Below, one piece after another: positions 1 to 8,935 of a stretch of DNA of 64,000 bases. The DNA comes from Tetragenococcus osmophilus (GTDB taxonomy: Bacteria; Bacillota; Bacilli; Lactobacillales; Enterococcaceae), in NCBI RefSeq assembly GCF_003795125.1, contig NZ_CP027783.1, positions 868,001 to 932,000 of the forward strand. Reading direction: 5' to 3'. Below the pieces are notes generated by a model. That model ran no database searches. It saw nothing but the letters and a program-made list of their open reading frames with translations, and had not been told where the DNA came from. Both the position numbers and the translations under genes were made by a program. The first letter of the stretch is position 1. Each line of letters begins with the position of its first letter.

Positions 1-403
1 TTGCTGTTGGAAATACCGCGCCAACACCTAGGTAATCCGCCCCATTTTTTTGTTCTTCTTTTGCCTGTAAGACACTTTTAACCGATCTTCCAAGAATTTT
101 ATTACCTATAAGAGACCGTGTTACTCCAGTTGGTAGCTCGTCGTCACCGATGTGTACCCCGGCAGCATCAACCGCTAGACATATATCGACACGATCATTA
201 ATAATTAATGGAATTTGATAACGATCTGTCACTTTTTTTACTTTATTAGCTAATTCATAATATGCAAACGTAGTGATCTCTTTTTCTCGCAATTGCACCA
301 TCGATACGCCATTCTTACAAGCTTCTTCAATTTTTTCTAAAAATTCTTCGTCGTTTTCCCCATATCGAGCCGTTACTAAATATAAACTCATATCTGTTCT
401 CAT
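1..403 (-). CDS. thiE: Thiamine-phosphate synthase ThiE, 3' part beyond window edge
   Basis: Joins hydroxymethylpyrimidine diphosphate and thiazole phosphate to make thiamine monophosphate in the cytoplasm. About 134 N-terminal codons are visible. They start [15 protein letters not shown] and include the family's QLREKE strand, the INDRVD segment and a [10 protein letters not shown] loop that lies in the diphosphate-binding region of ThiE enzymes. The ATG at 403 overlaps the thiM stop codon (ATGA), which implies translational coupling, and a GAAAGGAAG ribosome-binding site precedes it. It is the third gene of a thiT-thiM-thiE operon behind a TPP riboswitch. The C-terminus lies outside the window, so completeness cannot be judged. 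An internal ATG four codons later is a less likely start. Confidence 0.9.
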   Translation of the reverse strand, partial: MRTDMSLYLVTARYGENDEEFLEKIEEACKNGVSMVQLREKEITTFAYYELANKVKKVTDRYQIPLIINDRVDICLAVDAAGVHIGDDELPTGVTRSLIGNKILGRSVKSVLQAKEEQKNGADYLGVGAVFPTA

Positions 404-1224
404 TGCTTTCTTCCTTTCACCTGGTTAAACCAATTATCATTCGTTACAGATAAAAGAGACAACTGATTTAAAGTTTCATGACGAAAATCTGCCAGCCCAT
501 TAGATGATGTTAATTTTTTATTAGCATGCTCACCACAAATGTTTAAATAACTAAGAGCAAATATAGCTGCTGATAAATTATCAAACCCCTCCCCTAATAA
601 AGCTGCAATCAGCGCACCTAGGAGGTCACCACTTCCGGTAAATTGTTGGAGTTTTTTCACGCCATTTTCCATGACCCACGTTTCATCTTTTGAAACAATC
701 AGATCTTTTTTTCCCGTAGCAAGATAGGTAATTGATGAATCTTGCTGTTTTAAAGCCTTGACTAACTCTTCCATTCCTTCTTCCGTTTGATCAAATTCAC
801 TACTATCAACGCCTCTCCCGCTTACTTTAAGACCACAAAACGCGCGTAGTTCCGAAACATTACCTTTTAAAATATTAGGTTTGTATTTTTCTAACTGTTG
901 TGACAAGTAAAAGGCAATAGGAGCGCTTGTCACTCCTACTATATCAAGAACAAAAGGTTTCTTTTTTGCTTTAGCCTTTTTTGCAGCCATCAAAAGCGCG
1001 CTTTCCTTTTCCTTTGATAAGCTTCCAAGATTTAGTAATAAACTACTTGTATGTTTAAAAAGTTCAGAAAACTCTCTTACATCATTGGTCATAATAGGTT
1101 GTGCATTAATATATAGTAATGTGTTAGCGACGGTCTCTATAGAAACATCATTTGTAATGCAATGAACTAATGGTGCTTGCTTTAACGAAAAAATTTCGCT
1201 AGCCCTATCTGCAATTTTTTTCAT
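400..1224 (-). CDS. thiM: Hydroxyethylthiazole kinase ThiM
   Basis: ATP-dependent kinase that phosphorylates 4-methyl-5-(2-hydroxyethyl)thiazole for thiamine salvage. The 274-residue length is normal. Visible family features are the N-terminal [17 protein letters not shown] segment, the MTND active-site stretch, DIVGVTS, and the C-terminal anion-hole loop [14 protein letters not shown]. Many ThiM proteins have Cys in that loop (GTGCM), while here the position is Asp (GSGD) as in the wider ribokinase fold, where Asp is the catalytic base. It lies 44 bp after thiT and overlaps thiE by 4 bp, so the three genes are probably one transcript controlled by the TPP riboswitch. Confidence 0.95.
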   Translation of the reverse strand: MKKIADRASEIFSLKQAPLVHCITNDVSIETVANTLLYINAQPIMTNDVREFSELFKHTSSLLLNLGSLSKEKESALLMAAKKAKAKKKPFVLDIVGVTSAPIAFYLSQQLEKYKPNILKGNVSELRAFCGLKVSGRGVDSSEFDQTEEGMEELVKALKQQDSSITYLATGKKDLIVSKDETWVMENGVKKLQQFTGSGDLLGALIAALLGEGFDNLSAAIFALSYLNICGEHANKKLTSSNGLADFRHETLNQLSLLSVTNDNWFNQVKGRKQ

Positions 1225-1268
1225 AAGTCTCTCCCTTTCTGTCCAAATAAGAATGACATTTCTTAAAA

Positions 1269-1850
1269 CTAATAGTTACTTACAGACATTTGATCTTTAG
1301 GTGTAAAAAGTCTTGGAAACACTTTTTCTAAAATCAACAAAATAACGATCGCAGCAAAAGTAGTCAACAACGCGCTTGTGCCGTTAATTACTAATGAATA
1401 AATCACCGGGGAAAGTCCCCACATTGCATACTGTCCCCAAAAAATATAACCAGCAACAAAATGCCAGAAAAAACGCGCAAATGTACCAACTAAACAGGCA
1501 CTAACAATGGCCACCCGAGCTTGTCCATCATTTTTTCTATCAAGAGCTCGATGTAACCTAGCAGCAAAAAGACCGGCAAGACCAGCAAATGGGTAAGCTA
1601 CAATGTATTCAATCAAAACTTGTGCGATACTTAAATAAATAACTTGTCCTAATGGAAAATGTAAGAATCCCCAAATAATTCCCGCAAATAACGCAGGCTT
1701 GGTCCCACGACGTAATGCATATACAATCATAGGAATTTGCCCTAAAGATACAGTAAAAGTTGTCCCCATCCCAGTAGGCAAAAAGGATAACAAAATACTT
1801 AAAGCTGCAATAATAGTGCCTTCCACCCAAACATTTATGTTTGAACGCAT
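1269..1850 (-). CDS. thiT: Thiamine-specific ECF transporter substrate-binding membrane protein ThiT
   Basis: Integral membrane S-component that captures thiamine with high affinity and works with the shared energising module EcfAA'T, which is not encoded here. The 193 residues form about six hydrophobic helices. The sequence has the ThiT-type N-terminus (WVEGTIIAALSILLSFLP), the GQIPMIVYALRRG loop, and the aromatic GYIFWGQYAMWGLSP segment typical of the thiamine pocket. It is the first gene after the TPP riboswitch. The ATG lies only 3 nt from the T-run of the riboswitch terminator, whose 3' arm contains the ribosome-binding site. Confidence 0.95.
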   Translation of the reverse strand: MRSNINVWVEGTIIAALSILLSFLPTGMGTTFTVSLGQIPMIVYALRRGTKPALFAGIIWGFLHFPLGQVIYLSIAQVLIEYIVAYPFAGLAGLFAARLHRALDRKNDGQARVAIVSACLVGTFARFFWHFVAGYIFWGQYAMWGLSPVIYSLVINGTSALLTTFAAIVILLILEKVFPRLFTPKDQMSVSNY

Positions 1851-1853
1851 AGC

Positions 1854-1898
1854 AAAAAACTCCTCCTTTTAGAATCTTTTCAATTCACAAAGGAGAAG
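1854..1898 (-). terminator. Riboswitch expression platform: terminator hairpin that also hides the thiT ribosome-binding site
   Basis: On the minus strand CTTCTCCTTT (1889-1898) pairs with AAAGGAGGAG (1860-1869) over ten positions with one G-U pair. Six T residues follow (1854-1859), just before the thiT start. The 3' arm is also the Shine-Dalgarno sequence, so the same hairpin could stop transcription and block translation. The 5' arm (as TTCTCCTTTGTGA) can instead pair with the 5' strand of the riboswitch P1 region (1992-2005), giving an antiterminator when TPP is absent. Confidence 0.85.
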
Positions 1899-1916
1899 CT
1901 TATTTACTTCAACTCG

Positions 1917-2005
1917 TCACAATTCCTACGTTCGAATGATCGAAACAGGTACGAAGGGTTTAGAGAGTATACTCAATCTCAGTCCATATGGACTCCCCTT
2001 TGTGA
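1917..2005 (-). promoter_or_regulatory. TPP riboswitch (THI element) aptamer
   Basis: Read on the minus strand, the segment carries the conserved THI-box pieces in order: GGGGAGTCC, CTGAGA, ACCCTT then ACCTG, and a GAACGTAGGAA stretch. P1 is closed by TCACAA (2000-2005) with TTGTGA (1917-1922). It lies directly upstream of thiT. Thiamine pyrophosphate binding would stabilise P1 and so free the downstream 5' arm to form the terminator and ribosome-binding-site hairpin at 1854-1898, shutting off thiT-thiM-thiE. Confidence 0.92.
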
Positions 2006-2078
2006 TCAGATTCTATTTAATTATTTACAAACTTAGCATAACATATTTTCACCAAAAAAACACCGCTAACATTTTATC

Positions 2079-2939
2079 TTATTGTGCTTCTTCTTGTCCT
2101 TTTTCAACATAACTCATATCGTTTGCTGTTTCCAATGAATAATCGCCATCTTTATATTTAATAATATTGACACTTGCATTTTCTAAACCATCTTCTGGAG
2201 CTTCAAAATCGTCAAATAATGTATCTAACAATGCAGTAATACTTAAACCATGGGAAGCAATTAACACATTACCTGATCCATTTTCTTGTGTCTCATCTGT
2301 TACAATTTGGTCTAAACTTTCTGTCAAACGATCCGTGATCGTTTCATAATCTTCTGCAGGCCAATTGACTTCTTCTTCAACGCCTTCTTCGGCTATTTGT
2401 TCTTTATCTAACTTCGCTACACTATCAGCAAATACTTCTGGATCCATATTAGCTTGAAACTCTTCTAAGGTCACCCCTTGTTCATCTGCCACATCTTGCC
2501 ACATCGAATCATTTAAATCGCCTTCATAAGTACCAAAATTAAATTCTCTTAGGCCGTTATCCTTTTGCACTTCTATGTCTTCAGATTGATCATTTTCATC
2601 TAAAATCATATCTGCTGTTTGAATGGCTCGCCCACTATCACTTGAATAAGCCCCTTGAAAATCCACACCTTTTAGTCCAATGCCAGCATCTGTAACAACT
2701 TCTTCTCCAGCCGGTGTCAGCACTGCATCTGACCAACCTTGTACTCGGTCTGTTGTATTTAACATCGTTTTTCCGTGACGAACAATATACAATGTTAATT
2801 CATCGCTATCTTGCGCTTGGCTTACTTCTGTAGATTCTGTGCTTTGATTTGCTTGGCTACTTTCTTCACTTTGACAACCTGCTAGCACCATAACTAAAGA
2901 TAATGCAATGCTACTTTTTATAAATAAATTTTTCATCAT
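2079..2939 (-). CDS. Secreted lipoprotein of the histidine phosphatase (phosphoglycerate mutase-like) family
   Basis: The 286-residue protein has a lipoprotein signal peptide: positive start MMKNLFIKS, a hydrophobic stretch, then the lipobox LAGC with Cys near residue 22. A Ser/Gln/Glu-rich linker follows. The catalytic core begins with YIVRHGKTMLN (RHG motif, nucleophile His) and has REFNFGTYEG (acid/base Glu region) and a second His in IASHGLSI. These are the residues of branch-1 histidine phosphatases, here predicted to work on the outer face of the membrane. The substrate cannot be told from sequence. The gene stands alone, with its own -10 element and an attenuator-like hairpin in the leader. 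Confidence 0.88.
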   Translation of the reverse strand: MMKNLFIKSSIALSLVMVLAGCQSEESSQANQSTESTEVSQAQDSDELTLYIVRHGKTMLNTTDRVQGWSDAVLTPAGEEVVTDAGIGLKGVDFQGAYSSDSGRAIQTADMILDENDQSEDIEVQKDNGLREFNFGTYEGDLNDSMWQDVADEQGVTLEEFQANMDPEVFADSVAKLDKEQIAEEGVEEEVNWPAEDYETITDRLTESLDQIVTDETQENGSGNVLIASHGLSITALLDTLFDDFEAPEDGLENASVNIIKYKDGDYSLETANDMSYVEKGQEEAQ

Positions 2940-2989
2940 TTTTCTCCTCCATTTTTTTGCCTTTAATGAAGTTCTTTTCCTCCCTTCTT

Positions 2990-3041
2990 AAAAAAATAAA
3001 AAAACCCACAATTATCCCTAAAAAAGGGGTAATCGTAGGTT
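2990..3041 (-). terminator. Leader terminator or attenuator upstream of the lipoprotein phosphatase gene
   Basis: A 16-position stem (3026-3041 with 3003-3018; one mismatch and two G-U pairs) is followed on the minus strand by a long T-rich run (2990-3004). It sits about 50 bp before the lipoprotein start and about 30 nt after a perfect TATAAT. A transcript starting there would meet the terminator before the gene, which is the arrangement of an attenuator. It could also simply back up the terminator after prs. No known riboswitch class was recognised. Confidence 0.7.
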
Positions 3042-3070
3042 ATGCTCCTTATGGATAACATTCCATCTTC

Positions 3071-3076
3071 ATTATA
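3071..3076 (-). promoter_or_regulatory. Probable -10 box of the lipoprotein gene
   Basis: A perfect TATAAT on the minus strand, about 130 bp upstream of the lipoprotein start. No clear -35 hexamer is seen at 16-18 bp, so the promoter would need an activator or other contacts. Transcription would start near 3064, just before the attenuator-like hairpin. Confidence 0.45.
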
Positions 3077-3183
3077 TGACAATTTATATTGAAAAGGCTA
3101 CCATATCCAACAACAACTGTCAATTCACTTTATTATTAGTCATTATTTTAAACAAAACATATTGTGACACAAACACAAACAAA

Positions 3184-3273
3184 AATATCCGAACTATAGA
3201 GAGAATGTTTTTGCGATTACTCGGCGCAAATTCGCAACGAAGCGCAAAGCTCAATAAATATAGTTCGGATATT
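3184..3273. repeat. Intergenic palindromic repeat, copy 1 (terminator-like)
   Basis: Perfect 15-bp arms, AATATCCGAACTATA (3184-3198) and TATAGTTCGGATATT (3259-3273), enclose 60 bp that hold a smaller stem (TTTGCG with CGCAAA). It begins 38 bp after the prs stop codon. Two more copies with the same arm sequence and different interiors occur near 10097 and 16582, each just after a stop codon, so they probably act as terminators. The 372-bp gene-free stretch 2940-3311 holds this repeat, the -10 box and the attenuator; nothing else is seen in it. Confidence 0.85.
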
Positions 3274-3311
3274 ATTACGCAAAGAACTTATATCACAGTT
3301 CTTTTTTAACC

Positions 3312-4286
3312 TTAAAAATCAAGTTTTGATTCAAACAACGGACTCACAGGTTTATTCTCATGCACACGTTTAATTGCTTCAGCAATTAAATCGCAAACAC
3401 TGATTTCTTCAAGTTTATCAATTTTACGTTCTTCTGGTAAATTGATAGAGTCTGTTACTACTAAATGTTCAATTGCCGAATCAGAAATCCGTTGTAGCGC
3501 TGGTCCTGAAAGTACAGGATGTGTACAAGAAGCATAAACACTAGTTGCGCCTGCTTCTTTTAAAGCATTCGCTGCAAGAGTAATAGTTCCTGCTGTATCA
3601 ATCATATCATCAATAATCACACAGGTTTTTCCTTCAACATTACCGATGATATTCATTACTTCTGCTACGTTTGCGCGTGGACGGCGCTTATCAATAATCG
3701 CAATAGATGCTTTTAGAAATTCAGCTAATTTACGTGCCCGTGACACCCCACCATGGTCTGGGGATACAACCACGACGTCATCGCCTTTGATATCATGCTC
3801 GATAAAATAGTTAGCAATTAATGGAGCACCCATCAAATGATCAACTGGAATATCGAAAAAGCCTTGGATCTGAGCAGCATGTAAATCCAATGTTACTAAA
3901 CGGTTAGCTCCAGCTTTTTCAATCATGTTTGCCACAAGTTTAGCCGTAATTGGTTCGCGAGCGCGTGCTTTGCGATCTTGACGTGCATAACCATAATAAG
4001 GCATTACTACGTTAATCGTTTTTGCACTCGCGCGTTTTAAAGCATCAATCATAATTAAAAGTTCCATCAAATTATCATTTACCGGACTACTAGTTGATTG
4101 AATAACATAAACATGCGCCCCGCGAATGCTTTCTTCGATGTTTACTTTGATTTCGCCATCGCTAAACTGTTGCACTGTACATTTCCCTAATTCTACACCT
4201 ACAGCTGAAGCAATTTTTTCTGCTAGCGGGCGATTTGAGTTTAGCGCAAAAATCTTTAATCTTGGATCAAAATAATGATTGGACAT
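3312..4286 (-). CDS. prs: Ribose-phosphate pyrophosphokinase Prs
   Basis: Makes PRPP from ribose 5-phosphate and ATP for purine, pyrimidine, NAD, His and Trp synthesis. The 324 residues start [18 protein letters not shown]. Recognised motifs are the [20 protein letters not shown] region, [33 protein letters not shown] and the PRPP loop [16 protein letters not shown] four codons upstream is in frame, but the ATG at 4286 sits 4 nt after GTGGAGGT, a much better start. It has its own promoter. glmU lies upstream, but a strong terminator separates them. Full length, nothing unusual. Confidence 0.97.
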   Translation of the reverse strand: MSNHYFDPRLKIFALNSNRPLAEKIASAVGVELGKCTVQQFSDGEIKVNIEESIRGAHVYVIQSTSSPVNDNLMELLIMIDALKRASAKTINVVMPYYGYARQDRKARAREPITAKLVANMIEKAGANRLVTLDLHAAQIQGFFDIPVDHLMGAPLIANYFIEHDIKGDDVVVVSPDHGGVSRARKLAEFLKASIAIIDKRRPRANVAEVMNIIGNVEGKTCVIIDDMIDTAGTITLAANALKEAGATSVYASCTHPVLSGPALQRISDSAIEHLVVTDSINLPEERKIDKLEEISVCDLIAEAIKRVHENKPVSPLFESKLDF

Positions 4287-4349
4287 GAGAACCTCCACTT
4301 TCTATACATTCCAACGAACCATTCGTCTTAAATAGTTACTTACGTTGTA

Positions 4350-4378
4350 ATTATAATGTTTATAATCACTTAAAACAA
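4350..4378 (-). promoter_or_regulatory. Promoter of prs
   Basis: On the minus strand TTGTTT (4373-4378), a 17-bp spacer and a perfect TATAAT (4350-4355) lie 64 bp upstream of the prs ATG. This explains expression of prs after the strong glmU terminator. Confidence 0.7.
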
Positions 4379-4413
4379 GGCATTGGCCGAATATTCTTAT
4401 GTAAGAAAACAAA

Positions 4414-4464
4414 AATAATACAAAAATCAGAGGCATAAACTTACGCCTCTGATTTTTGTATTAT
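4414..4464 (-). terminator. Terminator after glmU
   Basis: A near-perfect 20-bp inverted repeat (AATACAAAAATCAGAGGC and its complement) with a short loop overlaps the glmU stop codon. T-rich flanks on both strands make it usable in both directions, but only minus-strand genes adjoin it. Confidence 0.9.
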
Positions 4465-5834
4465 TGTAAAAACGGCAATTTCTTTGCGTAACCCTCTTTA
4501 TTTACCTGACGAGCACGAGCAATTGCCATATCATTTTCATTTACATCATCTGTAATCGTTGATCCTGCAGCAAGGCAAGAATTACTAGCTATATTTACTG
4601 GGCCGATCAAATTAACTGCCGAGCCAATGAAACTGTGATCACCTACAGTTGTATGATGTTTATTTTTCCCATCATAATTAACAAAAACAGTTCCACAGCC
4701 AACATTAATTTCTTTTCCTAAGGTAGCATCACCAACATATGTCAGATGTCCTACTTTTGTCTTCTCACCAATCACAGCATTTTTTATTTCAACAAAATTA
4801 CCAACATGAGCTTGTTGATTAACTTCTGCTTTCGGGCGTAAGTGCGCATAAGGACCAACATCTGCTTGAGAGTGGACTACACTTTTTTCAATCGTTGAAC
4901 TTTTTACAGTCACTTGATCTTCAATTACACTGTCTGTAATTTGAGAATTCTGAGTGATAACACAATTTTCACCCACTGTTGTCTCACCTTTTAACGCAAC
5001 TCCAGGTTCAATAATGGTTTCAGCTCCGATTGTTACGCCATCATCAATATAAGTAGTCTTAGGGTCAATAAATGAAACGCCATTACGCATATGTTGACGA
5101 TTAATTCGTTTACGCATAATTTCATTTGCTTGAGCTAATGCAATTCGATCATTTACACCGATAGATTCTTCAAAATCATTCGTTTGATATGCAGCAACAA
5201 TTTGCTCATTCTCTTTTAAAATTTCGATGATATCTGTTAAATAATATTCTCCTTGAGCATTATCAGTTGTAAGGTTATCTAGTGCTTTGAATAAAAGCTC
5301 GTTATCAAAACAATAAGTTCCTGTATTTATTTCTTTTACACGTGCTTCTTCAGGCGTTGCATCTTTTTGTTCGACAATTTTGTCTACAATACCTACATGA
5401 TCGCGTAAGATACGGCCATAACCATTAGGATTATCTGCTTGAGCAGTTAAAATTGTGGCTGAAGCGCCCTTTGCTTGGTGATATTCAAATAGTTGATCCA
5501 AAGTTTCACTTGTTAAAAGCGGGGTATCTCCACTAATAACAAGCGTAGTGCCTTTTTTTCCTTTTAAGAAATCAGCTGCTTGCATGACTGCATGTCCTGT
5601 GCCTAATTGCTCAGCTTGGAGCGCATAATCACTTCTTGTATCAAGTTGAGCTTTTACTTCATCTGCACCGTGACCAACAATGGTAACAACTTCTTTAGGC
5701 TTAACTTCTTCTACGCGATTCATAATATGTTCGACCATTGGCTTACCGCAAACTGGATGTAATACTTTATATAGCTTTGATTTCATTCGTGTACCCTTAC
5801 CAGCTGCTAAAATAATTGCGTAACGTTCGTCCAC
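4461..5834 (-). CDS. glmU: Bifunctional UDP-N-acetylglucosamine pyrophosphorylase / glucosamine-1-phosphate acetyltransferase GlmU
   Basis: Produces UDP-GlcNAc for peptidoglycan and teichoic acids. The N-terminal uridyltransferase domain shows [24 protein letters not shown] and the SGDTPLLT metal/nucleotide site; [12 protein letters not shown] follows the family. From about residue 250 the left-handed beta-helix acetyltransferase has hexapeptide repeats and the catalytic PYAHLRP and [12 protein letters not shown] segments. The 457-residue length is normal. It lies downstream of purR and ndk on the same strand. The purR-glmU-prs order resembles the Bacillus neighbourhood. Confidence 0.97.
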   Translation of the reverse strand: MDERYAIILAAGKGTRMKSKLYKVLHPVCGKPMVEHIMNRVEEVKPKEVVTIVGHGADEVKAQLDTRSDYALQAEQLGTGHAVMQAADFLKGKKGTTLVISGDTPLLTSETLDQLFEYHQAKGASATILTAQADNPNGYGRILRDHVGIVDKIVEQKDATPEEARVKEINTGTYCFDNELLFKALDNLTTDNAQGEYYLTDIIEILKENEQIVAAYQTNDFEESIGVNDRIALAQANEIMRKRINRQHMRNGVSFIDPKTTYIDDGVTIGAETIIEPGVALKGETTVGENCVITQNSQITDSVIEDQVTVKSSTIEKSVVHSQADVGPYAHLRPKAEVNQQAHVGNFVEIKNAVIGEKTKVGHLTYVGDATLGKEINVGCGTVFVNYDGKNKHHTTVGDHSFIGSAVNLIGPVNIASNSCLAAGSTITDDVNENDMAIARARQVNKEGYAKKLPFLQ

Positions 5835-5928
5835 CTATCTCACTCCATTTTTATTTTTGCTTTTTTAAGTGTAGACCACTTGCTTGTACTTTTCAACCAG
5901 TGAAATAAAATTGTAGGTATACCAATTT

Positions 5929-6333
5929 TTATTCACCGAAAAAACGAACGATTTCTTCGTGAGCTGTATCCACAGAATCAGAAGCATGAATCAGGTTTCT
6001 CGTTTTATCTACTCCAAAATCTCCACGCAAACTTCCCATTTCTGCTTCCATAGGATCAGTAACCCCCACAATCTTTCTAGTCCTTGTAATGGCATTTTCC
6101 CCTTCAATTACCATCAAAAGTACCGGGCCTTCCATCATATAACTCATAAGTTTCGGAAAAAAAGGCTGCTCAATTAAATGATGATAATGTTCACGTAGCT
6201 GAGCTTGGGATAATTCTTCCTTTTTAATTTGAGAAATTTGTAACTGCTTATCTTCAAAACGTTGAATAATTCGTCCCGCTAAGGAACGTGTTAAGCCATC
6301 AGGTTTTATAATTACTAAGGTTTGTTCAATCAT
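5929..6333 (-). CDS. ndk: Nucleoside diphosphate kinase Ndk
   Basis: Transfers the gamma-phosphate of ATP to nucleoside diphosphates through a phosphohistidine. The 134 residues start MIEQTLVIIKPDG. The KPDG lysine, the TDP/SLRGDFG nucleotide-contact stretch and the catalytic His in NLIHASDS are all present. The frame is open nine codons further upstream, but GAGGAGG lies 8 nt before the ATG at 6333, which decides the start. The gene sits between purR and glmU, a setting in keeping with nucleotide supply. Many lactic acid bacteria lack ndk, so its presence is mildly notable. Confidence 0.95.
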   Translation of the reverse strand: MIEQTLVIIKPDGLTRSLAGRIIQRFEDKQLQISQIKKEELSQAQLREHYHHLIEQPFFPKLMSYMMEGPVLLMVIEGENAITRTRKIVGVTDPMEAEMGSLRGDFGVDKTRNLIHASDSVDTAHEEIVRFFGE

Positions 6334-6363
6334 GATATTTTCCTCCTCATAAGCGCCCATTTT

Positions 6364-7206
6364 CTAGTTTGCTTTTTTTACTGTATCTTCTTCATCAAAA
6401 TAATTGCCAGGAACCACTTGGATTGTTTTTGTTTGTGTATCAACATCTTTTACATATAATAATGAATCATAATCAGCAATTGCTCGCTTCCCTTTGAAAT
6501 TCGCTTCTGCAAAAACGCTGACTCCAACTAATTCAGCATCAAATTCGTCAATAAGACCTTGCATCCCATTAATTGTTCCGCCGCCTTTCATAAAATCATC
6601 AACTACTAAGACACGAGAACCACGAGCTAAACTACGCTTGGATAATTCCATTTTTTCTATTCGTTCTGAAGAACCAGAAACGTAGTTCACACTCACTGTA
6701 GATCCTTCAGTGATTTTGGAGTCCCTCCGTACAATAACAAAAGGAGCATTTAAGTAATAAGAAACGGCTTGAGCGATGGGAACGCCTTTGGTTGCCACTG
6801 TCATGACAGCATCAACCTTTTCATTAATATATTTAGAAGCAATAATTCTTCCAACTTGCCGTAATAATTGCGGTTGTCCTAATAAGTCTGTCAAATAAAC
6901 ATAACCACCCGGCAATAAGCGATCTTGTTCAGATAAACGCTCAGCTAGTGCATCGATATATTCTTTAGCTTCTTTTCTTTCAATTACCGGGATAAAAACT
7001 ACACCACCAGAAGCGCCTGGGATAGTTTCTAAAATCCCCGTCCCTCTTTCCTTGAAGGTTTTTTTAGTAATAGCTAAGTCTTCACTAATAGAAGATTTAG
7101 CTGACTCATAACGTTTCGAAAAAAACGTTAGCGGAATTAATTCATGTGGGTGTTCTAATAAATAATGGGTCATATCGATCAGCCGTTCACTGCGTCGGAT
7201 TTTCAC
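6364..7206 (-). CDS. purR: Purine operon repressor PurR
   Basis: PRPP-responsive regulator of purine genes. An N-terminal winged helix (about residues 1-70, including SAKSSISEDLAITKKTF) is joined to a type I phosphoribosyltransferase-like domain with the PRPP loop VLVVDDFMKGGGTING. The 280 residues match Bacillus PurR closely. The GTG at 7206 follows AAAGGAG at a normal distance and gives the expected KIRRSERLIDMTHYLLEHP start; the frame runs 3 codons further up to a TTG that lacks a site. A PurBox-like sequence at 7294-7306 suggests autoregulation. A candidate second target lies upstream of purA. Confidence 0.96.
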   Translation of the reverse strand: MKIRRSERLIDMTHYLLEHPHELIPLTFFSKRYESAKSSISEDLAITKKTFKERGTGILETIPGASGGVVFIPVIERKEAKEYIDALAERLSEQDRLLPGGYVYLTDLLGQPQLLRQVGRIIASKYINEKVDAVMTVATKGVPIAQAVSYYLNAPFVIVRRDSKITEGSTVSVNYVSGSSERIEKMELSKRSLARGSRVLVVDDFMKGGGTINGMQGLIDEFDAELVGVSVFAEANFKGKRAIADYDSLLYVKDVDTQTKTIQVVPGNYFDEEDTVKKAN

Positions 7207-7293
7207 TTCATTCAACTCCTTTTTTCAATTTAATCGTTTCAATTATAAAGGTTTTTCTAATTTTTAGCGAGTATTTTCTGCGTTTTTCTCGAA

Positions 7294-7306
7294 ATCGTTC
7301 GTTATT
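7294..7306 (-). promoter_or_regulatory. PurBox-like site upstream of purR
   Basis: Minus-strand AATAACGAACGAT matches the PurBox pattern AWWWCCGAACWWT at 11 of 13 positions, about 90 bp upstream of the purR start. The CGAAC core is intact. Probable autoregulatory site. Confidence 0.5.
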
Positions 7307-7317
7307 TATTTAAAACT

Positions 7318-7353
7318 ATAAAAAAATAGCAGAGAATTTTCGCTCTCTGCTAT
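7318..7353 (-). terminator. Terminator after the zinc transporter permease gene
   Basis: ATAGCAGAGAG and its near-perfect complement (7326-7353) form a hairpin that contains the stop codon. A run of about eight T residues follows on the minus strand. It insulates purR from the zinc operon. Confidence 0.9.
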
Positions 7354-8189
7354 CTTTGTTCTTTTTTTCGTTGTTCACGTTGGAATAAAGTATAGACTTT
7401 TTTTAGTACATTCACGACTAAAAATAAAGCAATAAACACTAGAGTAATAGTAGCACCTGGTGGGGTATCGATATAAAAGGAGCTAACCAAACCACTTAGC
7501 ATCCCTATAAGTCCAATAAATACGCTAGTTAAAATGACTGTGTTAAAACTTTTTCCCATTCGCATACTAATAGCTGCTGGTAAGACCATAATAGCCGAGA
7601 TCAATAAAGCACCCGCGATTGGAATCATGATAGCAATTGCTACTCCTGTCAGTACATTAAACAACATTGACATCCAATGAACCGGTAACCCTTCTACGTG
7701 AGCCGATTCCTCATCAAAGGTTAAAACATACATCGGACGTTTAAATAAAAGAAATAATAAAGTCGTTAAGACAAATAAAATCCCTAAGAAAACCACTTGT
7801 GGTTGGGTAATCGTCACAATTGAGCCAAACAAATAAGATTGAATACTTACAGAAGAATTTCCACCCGTAATATTCATTAATACGAGCGCAACAGCAAGAC
7901 CCCCTGCCATTAAAATCGCAATAGAAATTTCTGAATAGCCACTATATATCACACGTAAATACTCTAATAAAATAGCCGCAATAACCACTACTACCATCGT
8001 AGTGAAAGTGGGATTTAAATTAAGGAAAAAACCTAAAGCTACCCCAGCAAGTGATACATGGGATAAGGTGTCTGCCATAAGAGATTGCCGACGTATAACT
8101 AAAAAAACACCTAACATCGGAGCAATTCCGGCAATAAAAAGAGCAGCTAAAAAAGCTCTTCTCATGAACTCATATGAAAGCAACGCCAT
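7350..8189 (-). CDS. Zinc ABC transporter permease (ZnuB/AdcB type)
   Basis: Membrane channel subunit of a cluster-9 metal ABC importer. The 279 residues contain seven to eight hydrophobic helices and the family loop [16 protein letters not shown] near residue 40, which contacts the ATPase, plus the [19 protein letters not shown] segment. The start ATG overlaps the upstream ATPase gene by 28 bp and has GGAGGGA 5 nt before it. No solute-binding lipoprotein gene follows, so the pair must borrow a binding protein encoded elsewhere. A Zur-like operator upstream of the pair favours zinc over manganese. Confidence 0.88.
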   Translation of the reverse strand: MALLSYEFMRRAFLAALFIAGIAPMLGVFLVIRRQSLMADTLSHVSLAGVALGFFLNLNPTFTTMVVVVIAAILLEYLRVIYSGYSEISIAILMAGGLAVALVLMNITGGNSSVSIQSYLFGSIVTITQPQVVFLGILFVLTTLLFLLFKRPMYVLTFDEESAHVEGLPVHWMSMLFNVLTGVAIAIMIPIAGALLISAIMVLPAAISMRMGKSFNTVILTSVFIGLIGMLSGLVSSFYIDTPPGATITLVFIALFLVVNVLKKVYTLFQREQRKKEQR

Positions 8190-8842
8190 TGGGTTCCCTC
8201 CTTTCGCACCAAGTGAATCTGACGATCAGCATATTCTCTAATATCTTCATGATCGTGTGTGATCATTAGTATTCCTTTATCATGCTCGTGAGCGCTATGA
8301 CGCAACAAACGGTAAAAATTTCCGCGAGATTGTTCGTCCATGCCGTTCGTCGGCTCATCCAAAATAAAAAGATCTGGGTCTGTAGCAAAAACTCGGGCCA
8401 AACTAATACGTTGCTTTTGTCCCCCAGATAACTCTCCTATGCGTCGATTTCTCATATCCCACATTCCCACAGCTTCGAGAGCCTTTTGCACATGATCTTT
8501 ATCTAAGGCAGTTAATCGTTTAAACCAGCGACCTTTAGGATAACGTCCCGAACTGACTAGTTCATAAACAGTGCTAGGAAAACCAGCGTTAAACGAAGCA
8601 ACAAATTGAGGAATATAACCAATACTTAGTTTACCATCTTCGTTATTTTTAGACGAAATATGAACACTTCCTGAGTCAGGAGTTAACAACCCTAGAGTTG
8701 CTTTGACTAAGGTTGATTTTGCTGCCCCATTTTCGCCTGTCAACGTAACAAATTCACCATTACTAACATGGTAACTAACGTCTTCTAAAACAGGCTCTTC
8801 ATCATAAGAAAAAGACAAGTTTTCTACTTCGATATAACGCAT
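8162..8842 (-). CDS. Zinc ABC transporter ATP-binding protein (ZnuC/AdcC type)
   Basis: Cytoplasmic ATPase powering the metal importer with the permease encoded downstream. The 226 residues show Walker A as GENGAAKST (Ala where Gly is usual), a Q-loop IGYIPQF, the ABC signature LSGGQKQR, Walker B LFILDEPT and the switch His in MITHDHEDI. This is the normal length for the ZnuC/AdcC group. AAGGAGG lies 7 nt before the ATG. A Zur-box-like palindrome is about 95 bp upstream, suggesting induction when zinc is scarce. Confidence 0.88.
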   Translation of the reverse strand: MRYIEVENLSFSYDEEPVLEDVSYHVSNGEFVTLTGENGAAKSTLVKATLGLLTPDSGSVHISSKNNEDGKLSIGYIPQFVASFNAGFPSTVYELVSSGRYPKGRWFKRLTALDKDHVQKALEAVGMWDMRNRRIGELSGGQKQRISLARVFATDPDLFILDEPTNGMDEQSRGNFYRLLRHSAHEHDKGILMITHDHEDIREYADRQIHLVRKEGTQWRCFHMSS

Positions 8843-8935
8843 ATGTTGCCCTCCTTATACTTTCAGGTTTCCAGTCTTAGTAAATAATAAAAATGTTTCT
8901 TCTTACAAAATCATCTTTGACATTCTATTGCTAGC

